From assembly GCA_029582165.1 (NCBI GenBank), contig CM055872.1, positions 4,681,582 through 4,745,581 on the forward strand: a stretch of DNA of 64,000 nucleotides, read 5' to 3'. The DNA is from Portulaca oleracea (lineage: Eukaryota > Streptophyta > Magnoliopsida > Caryophyllales > Portulacaceae). Made by a program: the position numbers and the translations under genes. The notes under the pieces are model-generated. The model had not been told where the DNA came from. It made no database searches and saw nothing but the letters and a program-made list of their open reading frames with translations. Of this stretch, positions 36,301-48,300 are shown one piece after another (positions within the stretch are counted from its first letter, which is position 1; every line of letters begins with the position of its first letter).

Positions 36301-39300
36301 CAAAAGCCACGACAAGGACAAGGGTAAAGGCAAAGGGATGACGCTCAGGAGGTACTCATGCTTCTTATGCAATGGGCCACATCGGGTTGCGATCGTCTAT
36401 GAGGGGAAAGATTGCCTCCTCGTAAGGGAAGAAGAAGCGAAGGAAAGGGAGAAGAAGATATCTTCTCTAAAATTCCTTAGCCCAAGCTAAGGTCGAGGAA
36501 GGATCCTGGGCGCATGCACGTGAGACACACATCAACGGCAAGCCCTCCAAGCATTGTTGGACACAGTGCGGATACGCCTATATGGCCAAGGAGCTTGGCG
36601 ATGAGGTGGGCCTTCCTACACCAAAACCAAGGGTTTTGTCAAGGGTGTAAATGCTGAAAAACTCCGATATATGGAGTTGCCAAGGACACACCCATTCACA
36701 TTGGGCAATGGGAAGGTAAGGCCGATATCACTGTCGCTCCCTTAGATGACAAGAAGTTCTACTTGGGAATTGATTTCTTTGTCAAGGCGAAGGCCTTCCC
36801 CATCCCCTTCGCCAACATTATGTGCATCATGGAGGAAAAACAACCGTGTGTCGTCCCGGTAAGGACGGACATTGATGAGGGAAGGATGTTATCCGCCCTT
36901 CAACTTTCTAAGGGAGTGAAGAAGAAGGAGCCTACCTACTTAGCCACTCTTAAGATGGAAGAGGGTAACAAAAAGGAAGCTCAAGTACCCAAGGCCATCC
37001 AAGAGATACTTGACGAGTTCAAGGACATCATGCCCGCAGAGTTGCCCAAGAAACTTCCCCCAAGAAGGGAAATAGATCACGAGATCGAGTTGGAGCCGGG
37101 GGCCAAACCACCCGCGTTTGCTCTCTACCGAATGGCACCACCAGAGTTGGAGGAACTAAGGAGACAACTCAAGGAATTGTTGGATGCCGGGTACATCCGC
37201 CCTTCAAAGTCTCCTTATGGTGCGCCGGTCCTATTCCAAAAGAAGCACGATGGGTCACTTCGGCTATGCATCGATTATAGAGCACTAAACAAGGTAACCA
37301 TCAAGAATAAGTACCCCATTCCTCGTATTGATGATTTGTTCGATCAACTTGGAGGAGCAAGGTATTTCACCAAACTTGATTTAAGGAGTGGGTACTACCA
37401 GGTTCGCATAGCCGAAGGAGACGAGGCGAAGACGGCATGCGTGACCCGCTATGGATCCTATGAGTTCCTAGTCATGCCGTTTGGGCTCACAAATGCCCCA
37501 GCCACATTTTGTACCCTCATGAACAAGGTACTTGCTCCATTCCTTGATCACTTTGTGGTGGTTTATCTCGATGACATTGTCATATATAGCAAGACTATGG
37601 AAGATCATGTGGGGCATTTGAGGCAAGTGTTCAAGACACTTCGGGAGAATGAGCTCTATGTGAAGAAGGAGAAGTGTTCCTTTGCCCAAGAAGAAGTACC
37701 ATTCTTGGGCCATATTGTGGGAAAAGGCAAGTTACGCATGGATCCGGGCAAGATCAAAGCGATCCTTGATTGGGAGCCACCAACCAAGGTCACTGAGCTA
37801 AGATCATTCCTAGGCTTGGTGAATTATTACCGGCGTTTCATCGAGGGATATTCCGCTATTGCCGCTCCTCTCACCGACTTGCTCAAGAAGGGAAGAGGAT
37901 GGGCTTGGAGCGAAGAATGTCATCAAGCCTTCGAAATTTTGAAGAAGGCTGTCACGGAAGAACCTGTTCTAGCACTTCCCAATCTTGGCAAGCCATTCGA
38001 GCTACACACCGATGCTTCCGACTTCGCCATTGGCGGAGTACTAATGCAAGAGGGTCATCCCATCGCCTACGAGAGTCGGAAGCTCAATGACACCGAAAGG
38101 CGGTATACGGTACAGGAGAAGGAGATGACCGCAGTGGTGCATTGCCTTCGAACTTGGAGACATTACTTGCTCGGGAGTAAGTTCATTATCAAGACAGACA
38201 ACATTGCAACAAGCTACTTCCAAACCCAAAAGAAACTAACTCCCAAGCAAGCTCGATGGCAAGACTTCTTAGCGGAGTTTGATTATATAATGGAGTATAA
38301 GCCGGGTCGTGCTAACTTGGTAGCGGATGCTCTAAGTCGCAAAGGAGAGCTTGTCGACATTAGCCAACCTCAAAGCAACCTACGTGATCGAATCAAGGAA
38401 GGATTGGAGCATGATTCCTTTGCGAAGACCATCTCCAACCTAATCAAGGATGGCAAGACAAGGAGATTCTGGGTTGAAGATGGGTTGATTCTTACTAAGG
38501 GTAGGCGAGTCTATGTTCCTTCATATGGTGGCCTCAGAAGGGAAATCTTAAAGGGATGTCACAACAGCAAGTGGGCCGGGCATCCAGGTACGCACCGAAC
38601 ACTAGCATTGATAGGCGATTCCTACTATTGGCCTCAGTTGAAGAACGATGTCGAGACATATGTCAGAACTTGTCTTGTATGCCAACAAGACAAGCTTGAG
38701 CAAGGGGTACCTGCGGGACTCCTCCATCCACTTCCCATTCCTGAGAGACCGTGGGAAAGCATTTCCATGGACTTCATCGTGGGGTTACCCACGAGTGAAG
38801 GATATAATTGGATCCTTGTGGTGGTGGACCGATACTCGAAGTATGCCACCTTTATTCCCGCCCCAAGGAATGCATCAGCAAGTCGCCCAACTCTTTTCAA
38901 GCATGTTGTGAAGTATTGGGGCTTGCCTCGCTCGATCGTGAGTGATCGAGACACTCGCTTTATCGGACATTTTGGGCGGAGTTGTTCAAGCTCATGGGTT
39001 CCGAGCTTAACTTCTCCACCAGCTTTCATCCTCAAAGTGATGGACAAACCGAGAGGGTGAACGCACTTTTGGAATTGTACCTTCGGCATTTCGTGAGTGC
39101 CAACCAAAGGGATTGGGCAAAGTTGCGACGAGCCCAATTTTCCTACAACTTGCGTAAGAGCGAGTCCGGGCCAAAGTCCATTCGAGATTGTCACAGGACA
39201 ACAACCGTTGACACCAAGCACTATTGCTACGGGCTATAAAGGTCCAAGCCCACCCGCATTTCAGTTTGCCAAGCATTGGAATGACCAACTTGGGGTGGCG

Positions 39301-42300
39301 CGAGCTTACTTAGAAAAGGCTTCCGAGAAGATGAAGAAATGGGCTGATAAGAAGAGGCGCCCAAGGGAATTTCAAGTTGGTGACCTCGTGCTTGTTAAGC
39401 TCTACAACCACGCGAGGTTAGAAGGGCGACATCGGGGCCTACTTCGAAGATACGAAGGACCGTTTCCCATTATCAAAAAGGTCGGAGCACAGGCTTATAA
39501 GGTGGAGTTGCCTCCCAGGATCAAGTATCATCCTGTCTTCCATGTGAGCTTACTTAAACCTTACCACGGAGACCAAGATGATCCAAGTAGAGGCATATCT
39601 CAACGGGCACCAATGGGTATCAAGGTCCAACATGATAAGCAAGCAGAGACGATTCTTGCCAACCGAATGGTGCGCCAACCAGGTCTACCTCCGAGCAGGG
39701 AGTTACTTGTCAAGTGGAAGGGTCTTCCTAATAGCGAATCAAGCTGGGAGCCTATCCAAAACTTATGGCAATTCAAGAAGCAGATCCAAGCATATGAGGA
39801 CTTGAAGGCAACGAGGACGTCGCCGGATTAGGTGGGGGAGAATGTCACGGAATTTTCCGGAATCATCCGGAATGTCCCGGAATATTCTATAAGTATCCGG
39901 AATATTTCGTATCTTTCTTGAGGTCTCTAGAATTCTCTAGAATTCCCTAGAATTCCCTAGAGTTCTCTAGACTACTCATGAATGTCCTAGAATATTCTAG
40001 AGTATTCTACACATGTATAAATTATTGGATACTTGTATAGATGGTTCTAGAGGCACAATATGGACCGTTAGATCAAATCAATCTTCACCGTCCATTGAGA
40101 AGGTGGAAGTGTATAAATACCCCCTTGGGGTCTCATTTGTAACCATCCACCAATTGGAAGCAATACTCAAGAGCATTCTCCCAAACACACTCTTATCTCT
40201 CTTCTTATTCTTCAAAGCTTTCTTAGTCTCTTATAGTCTAAGTTAAGCTTGTGAAAGGCTTACTAGCAAACTTCCAATATAAAATCGGGTTAAAGTTTGC
40301 TAGCGCCGCACGGGCGTTGTACAAATTAAAGTCACCCCGTGACATATAGATGCCTCAATAAGTTTGTATTTTGTTGATTTTGGTTGATTGGAGATTTCTC
40401 TTTCCTCTCTCATAATGTATTATTGGAGGGTATATGCTATATGTCTCTTAGCATGTTACTATGTGAAGTGAATTTGTGTAGACCTAGACATGTATGGTAG
40501 TCTCATGGCATCTTCCATCTAATTAACTTTCAAGGAAAAGTGCCTAGGCCCTAGGTTGGACCTTAGGCATCTAACATTTTACGAGTAACTCCGTTCTATA
40601 TTAATTGTCCGTTAATATTACTGGTTTTTATATGTATATAATGTTCTAGTATATGAAAATATTATCACTAAATTCATTATGAAAAATATTATCATAAAAA
40701 TATAATATTATAATTTTTTGATAAAATATGATGTGAGGAATTCTTAATTAAAGAAAGACATTTAGATGATTAATATAAAATGGAGGGAGTATCTCATAAG
40801 TGTAGAATTCTTGGAATTATAATGGTTTGGATCAAATCTTATTCTTTTGTTTTGCTGATCGTAATGATATTGAGGAACTATAGAGTAGAAGTCTAAGAAG
40901 TGGTTTGTTTGGTTCAATTTATTTTAAATTAAAATATAATTTTAATTTTATTAGTACTACTGAAATATAAAAATAAAGTAAAAATTATTAGAATATAATT
41001 ATACAAAGTAGAAATTATAAGAATTCAATTTCCCTTTTTTTCCAAAGCGGATATTGCCCACCTTTTAGGACCTTAAATTATGTCAACAAATTTTTTTTCC
41101 CTTTAATGCTCTTTTCTCACTCATTGCTTTTCAATTGTGATTTTATTTTGCCATTATTGGAAGATTTTTCAGCATAGAAAGAGATAAATTTAATGTCAAT
41201 ATTACTTTTAACATCATTACATATTATTTTTCTTAAATTTTAATTTCTAAACTCTGTTATTTATTGGTCCTTAGTTATTACCAAGACTTTTCTCAATCTA
41301 AAATAGATATATATTTTTTACTTTACTAACTTTTATGATTATTAAAATAAAGTGTGATAAGTTCTGCTTTATATCTTCAATATATTTTATAAAAAAATAT
41401 ACTCGTTCTATAAAAGATTTTGTGATTCAACCCTCCTAAAAACATTAAGATAAAAGTCATGCTATTAAAAGATTAATATATTTAATATAATGCATTGAGA
41501 TATCGTTATCTTGAAATATGTGTTTAAATAATTATAGTCACTCTAATAATTATACTTCCATGAAATGTATATTCCGTGGATCAATTATCAATAAACTGAA
41601 AAAAGAAAATAGTACTACAAACATATAAACATACAAAATTTCCTCTCTTAATTCAGCAACTTATCAATCACTAGCCGCCATATAGTGAGGATCCACATAT
41701 AATGTCACCTATCACCAATAATTCAATAAATCAAAATCCACGTGTCAAGCTCATAGTGAGCTTGGTTAAATTTTAAGATCAATTTATTGATTTTTATGTG
41801 AAATGATTTTGTAAAACAAGAATTATCAAAATTATTTTTAATAGTGTACAAATACAAATGTGGGTAATAATTAATTATTAAGACTAATGTGAGCAAATCA
41901 ATACCTAACCATACCCTGTAATATAGTGAGGATCCTAAAAACTTTTGCTGAAGTAAACTATCAACAATTATCCTTGAATCGTTTTAGATTGTTGTTTTAG
42001 GTCGTGTTCTTTAGATTGATAACTCTTTCAAATCCAATCAAATTCAATCCAATCAAATCCAAACCTTACACAATTTCCCAAAAAAAAACCTCTCTGAAAA
42101 CATAATTCCCCAAAAAAGCATCCAATTCAATCCAATCCATCCAAACCTCATTTTATCCAATTCAAAAAACAGAGCCTTAGTTTAGAATATAGAGGTTTTG
42201 ATTTTGAAGTCTTAGCATAAACTGCTTTAGATTATGCGAAGTTTGGAGAGTTTACGAAATTTTTAATAGAGTTTATATTTTCAGATAATATCTACAATTA

Positions 42301-45300
42301 TTCATGAATAGTTTATGTAGTTATTCATGAATATAAATATAACTAATAACCTTAAAATCTCTCCTATATATATACACACACATGAAAAGATGTGACTAAC
42401 ATAATATTACCTTTGGTAAGAAAAAAAAATGTTGCAGATTTAAGATCACTCATATTTTGCTCATTTATCATGAACTATCATGTCAACTATTACAATCTAG
42501 CTATCTCATCATAATTTGAGAATTATGTAAAGTAGTAACTTTAGGGTAAAATCTTCCCCCCTGTTCCACTTGCAACTTGTAAAATATTCCTAGTTTTTTT
42601 TTCTTTTTCTTTACCTAAAGAAAGTAAAATGCATTCACGTATTTGTAGTACATGCTTTTCCTTTCCTTATTGCTCACTCTTTACTCTTTAGCTACTTTAA
42701 TATGATGATTCTATTTTTCAAATATAACAAAACTAGACATGTTCAATGGGTCGGGTAAAAAATGCAGATCGAGGCCGCAATTTAGATGGTGACCTGGCCC
42801 GAAAAAGTCGGAGCCCCGAAATATGGTCGGGCCAGGGGTTTGTGATCCGGCTCGGCTCGACTACCTGACTAAATACGTTAATTGTTAAACAAAAAAAATT
42901 CAAGATTAGATTTTATTTTTGTGACCCGACTCGACGGCTCAACTAAACATATTAACTTTTTTTGGAAAAAAAATCTTAGATTAGGTTTTATTTTTTGTGA
43001 CCTGGTTCGATCTGATGACCTGACTAAATACATAAATAAAATGCATGAATATTTAGGTTTTTTATAGATTAAAAATCCATATTATACAATTGTCGACCCG
43101 TTGGCCCGTAGAGTCAAGGCTTGAGCCGAGGGTACCTAGCCTAAAAGTCAGGTCGAGCTCGAGCCGATAGATCAGAAACTTCCGAACCGACTGACCCTTC
43201 CCATGACCCGGCTCGACCCGGCCGTTGAATAGATTTAATTAAAACCCATGTCAAAAAGAGGGAATCAAGAGAAAAATCAAATCTTATCACTTGATAAATC
43301 TACCAAGTTGAAGCTTATTCTTTTCTCTTTTTCTCCCACTTTTACGGTTTTGTTTTTGGCTTGTTCCTCCAACTGGTTTTTTTTTTTTTTTTTTTTTTTG
43401 TGACACCAAACATGTGTCTCAAAAATTGATGGGTTAGTTTCATTGTCATTTGTCAATTATCAACATGAGAAATAAGGATAAAGACATGGGAATATATCAA
43501 ACTACTTTATATATCTATGAGATCTCACTTAGATAATATAATAATTACTTATTTGTAAATATTGGTATTTTTTTAACCAATGGAGTAAGTATTATTGCAT
43601 ATCCAATATGGTGTTATAATTATATTGTTTCATACATTATGACATCATTTGTTTTGCTAACAAATATTAGTATTTTATTGTAGATAAATGTCCAATAGTC
43701 TCATGTTTTTGGGCTCTTAGGCGTTAATATACTGAATTTTTAGGGTATTGGACAATAATACATTAAACTTTGACTTTGGATGATAATACACTGAACTTTG
43801 GGGGCGTTGGATAATAATGCACCCGGAGTAATTCCGGCGGTGACTGACTATCCTATGTGGTTTGCCTGCCACGTAGGATCGTCATCGAGTCAGCCACCGT
43901 CAAAATCTTTCCGGGTGCATTATTGTCCAACACTCCCTAAAGTATAATGCATTATTGTCCAATGTCAAAGTTCAGTGTATTATTATTCAATACTCAAAAA
44001 ATTCAGTATATTGGCGTTCACATGTGTATTTTCAAGTACAAAAATCCTGCTCCTGAGAATGTTTACCACAATATCAAAACCCATCTAAGGGACATGACTC
44101 TCCTTCTTAATAGAAATACAAGTCATGTTGACCAATTTATAGACATACTCTGCAATTAGGGATGTAATTGTTTGGCCGTGGGCCTGTTTTTTGCTGCAAT
44201 TTAATTCACATTTGCTTCCAAAAAAAAATTCTTTTTTAAAAATAAAGGGTAAATAATGGTAATTTTGATAGATTATGATGGGCACAATCTACAAAAAGAT
44301 TTAAAACAAAGAAGAAGAATGAGGAAAAAGAAAAAGACTAATGGTGGGAGTAGGGCATATCATGCCTGGGCTAACAAAAGAATGTCATGATTTGTCTCTT
44401 TTTGGCCTCTAAAATGGACCATGGTGTTTGGTGTGATGACCATCTTGCCATTTTGATATGACATGATTAACTCTCATTTGGATTTGCTAGCATATAATAT
44501 AAAGTTGAGAGCTAGGATGATTACTAAAGTTTACATTCATCTTTATCAATAATTCTTTTTCCTGTTGAAAGCACAAGCGAATTTGTAGATTAAGGGCTAT
44601 CCAGGTGCATCCCAAGCTCGGAAAAAAGTTAAATAACTTATTATATATTGGGAATATTATTAGATATTTATGTTGATTCAATACTCTAACAAAATATTTA
44701 AAATATTAGTAAGTGTCTAATCTGGGCATGTTATTTATAGTGGTAGGATTGAATTAGGTGAAGTAAGATTGGTAAGGAAAATAAAATAAAATAACATTAG
44801 TTTGAGTGTTTTTTTAAGAATTCGGATAAGGTAAGGCAAGGTAAGGCAAGGAAAATATGAGATAAATCTAACTTAACATTCTATAGACAGGGCCTTAATA
44901 CAGCAACCCAACAATCCATACAAAAGATTTTAATAGCGTATTATACATTGAGAAACTTATCTCTTTCAAATGTATGTAATGATAGATATTATTAAGTGAA
45001 CACCCTAACTGACTATCCAAAAAAGCATATCAAGTGTCAGGAGCTGCAATATGGAGCCAGATAAACAATAGAGATTTTAAACAAATTTTATGAAAACAGG
45101 ATATGAAGATTTCTTGTGAGAAGAAATTTTCAACCATCCAGTTAACCACTTACCTTTTTTTTTTATTTTAAAATGAACACCCTAATTTCAATATCTAGCT
45201 CTGCTACTAATTGAAAATCTAAACATATGTACAATATCTATAAATCCTTTACCAATATATAGCCTAACATTTGGGTCAATTAGGAGCATAGATTATTAGG

Positions 45301-48300
45301 CATAATAAAAGCATGGGTTGTGAATTTTAGTATTTGTATCGAGAGTAAATTCATGTAGAGAAATGTCATTACATTATTTTTAATATTACTATTCTTAAAC
45401 CCATTTGATGTATGTAATTAAACTAAAATTTATTTAAACCCATGATTTTAGTAACTGCTTGGCCTAATTTTTTTTCATATGGATTATATTTAATTTGATT
45501 GGTTGAAAAAAAATTACTCAAATTTGATTGGTTGAATTTCCTACTTTTAAATTCTCCTTTGCAGTATTTTGTGGACCCACTAAAATTACTATTATAATTA
45601 TAATTATATAAAATTTTGTTTGTATAGGTCCGGTGTACACATATTCAGCAGGAAATCGACAACATTTATATGTGAATAAGCCTGAATTAGTAAGAGAAAT
45701 GAGCCAAAGCATGACTTCGGATTTGGGTAAGCCTTCTTACATCACCAAGGCACTTGCTCCTATGCTTGGCAATGGCATTTTGAGATCAAATGGTACTATT
45801 TGGGCTCACCAAAGGAAAATTATTGCTGCACAATTCTTCATGGATAAGGTTAAGGTATGTAAACTTCTAAACTTTCTACATCACTTTTCTTTTAGGGAGC
45901 GTTTGGTAAGAGAATCCCGAGAAGGTTTTTCTCAAAAAAAAAAGGAAAAATTTCCATTACCCCCCTAAGGAAAGCTTTATTTAGGAAAAGCTTAGAAATG
46001 GTGGCCCCTTGTAAAGTTTTCCCCATGGTCAATGCACAATCAAACATGGTGAGAATAGGTCAATTTAGGAAAATTGACCATTTCCATAGAATCTTTGACC
46101 GAACAAACACACTCTTAATGATTTTACGTTGATATGTGGTGAAATAGACAATGCATATTCATTCACACAAAATAGATTTTGAAATCATATCTGAACGGTG
46201 ATCATAACTTGAAAAGAACATTTTTTTCCAACATTATTAAAAGCATACATCAATACAAATTTGTTCATTCCAACCTATCATGGATACATACGAAAACTAC
46301 GATCAATCAATATTCTACATTAATTAATCAACACTAATCAACACTGATGGATCATTACCTATTTCAGTTAGATTTTTTTACTTCCCACTCCTAATGATAT
46401 ATCCTAATAATCCATATATGCAACATGTTTTGGAAATGAACACAGACAATGGTGGGACTGATGAAGGAGGCAGGAGAAGCATTGGTGGACAAGTGGGAGG
46501 CAAGCATTGAAGCTCAAGGAGGGTCAGTTGCTGATGTGAGGGTTGATCAAGACTTAAGGGCTACTTCAGGTGACATGATCTCTAGGGCATGTTTTGGAAG
46601 TTCTTATTCCAAAGGAAAACACATCTTTTTGAAGCTTAGGACACTCCAAAAACTCATCTCCCACCAAAACTTCCTCTTTAGACTCCCCACTATAAGGTAC
46701 TATCTTCAGTATACTGGCAGTCTCTATAGTTTTTGAATTCAAGCTGTCCCAAACATATAAAAATTGTACTATGATAGGATTTCATCGAGTTAAGGAACGG
46801 TGACTTGGTGGAAAGCTGACGTGTACTGGCATAAGTGTGTTTGAGACATTAGCTTTCTACCGAGTCACCACCCTTGACTCGGTGAAGTCCCATCACAATA
46901 CAACTTTTATGTTTGTGGCCTTTGTGGGACTACAATTTTTTATGTTTATGTAACCATCAGGATAAAAAAAAAGTAGAGACTACTGGCATATAAAAACTGA
47001 AAATATGGATCACGAGAATCCAATTTTGCTAATCGGACTATGATACACATCTTGACTCAAGATGATTAATAACCATCTTGATTTGTCTATATTTCACATG
47101 TTGTTAACTTTTAATAATGTTTTCTCTAATAATTATGACCCTGTTATTTGGATTGATAACTCTTTCCAATCCAATTCAAGTCTTACACAATTCCCAAAAA
47201 AAATCCTCACTCAAAACATAATTCCCCAAAAAAATATCATAACTTATCCAATCCAATTTAATCCAATCCAATCCAATTCAATCCATCCAAACCTTACACA
47301 ATTCCCAAAAAAATCCTCTCTAAAAATACAATTTTCCAAAAAAGTATCATAATTTATCCAATCCAGTCTAATCCAATCCAATCCAATCCATCCATCCAAA
47401 CCTTATTTTATCTGATCCAAAGAACAGAGCTATGTATATTTATCAACTATAAGAGTATAATATATACTTATTTGCTAGGTCAAAAAATATAAATAATAGC
47501 TAATTTTATCAATCGTGGTAGAAAATGTACATTTTATGCATAATTTTATACTTATGGAGAAATATAAATAAATAATTGTTTTTATATTGTTTATAGGTTA
47601 CAATAACCCTTAAATAATGAAACATACATTTATAATGATTTAAATATACTTACATTTAATTTTATGAGTGATTTAGGTGAGATGCAAGATGGTTAAGAAC
47701 CATCTTATAGCAACATATTTACCATTTTCGAATAAGGTATTCCATAAACAAGTTGAATTTTGTGTGGCAGGTTTCTGAAGACCAAAGTCCAGAAAGAGGT
47801 GAAGTCATTAGAGAAGGAAATAGAGACACTCATATGGGAAGCTGTCCAAGAGAGAGTTGAGGAATGTTCAAAGGGGTGTTCCAGTGAGAAAGACCTCATG
47901 CAGTGGATCCTGGACGGGGCGATGGACGATCAGGATCTGAGCAAGGAATCATCCAAACAGCTGATCGTGGACAACTGCAAGAACATTTACTTTGCAGGGC
48001 ATGAATCGACGGCTGTGGCTGCATCGTGGTGCCTGATGCTCCTGGCATTGCATCCTGAGTGGCAACACCGAATCAGGGCAGAAATTCAGGAGGTTTGTAA
48101 GGAGAATGGTGATTTTGTTCCTGATGCTGATTCTCTACTTAAGATGAAATCCGTAAGTTACCTATTTTTCTTCTGTTAATTCATATGCTAGAGTTAGGCC
48201 CTCTTCTTCCACGCGGTAGCGCAGGTTATCACACCGTAATTTACCACAATTTACAACAACTTACTGCAATTCACCACAAATTACCATTTACTACCTCCGT

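Larger units (their letters stand above)
34787..40344 (+). mobile_element. Ty3-gypsy chromovirus, both LTRs present
   Basis: 5.56 kb in sense orientation inside P450 intron 1. LTRs are 469 and 502 bp, both bounded TGTCACGG...CCGTGACA. The flanks share TATA (34783-34786 and 40345-40348), a short target duplication. Order: LTR, Met-type primer site, gag, protease, RT, RNase H, integrase, chromodomain, polypurine tract, LTR. The chromodomain places it among chromoviruses; small size and short LTRs would fit Reina- or Galadriel-like clades, not proven. The LTR pair shows many substitutions and small gaps and the coding region has several breaks, so the copy is not recent and not autonomous. Confidence 0.93.

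Noticed and set aside
38634..39221. 195-codon open frame on the minus strand
   Set aside because: It is antisense to the chromovirus integrase, has no domain of its own, and is explained by the codon bias of the real frame.
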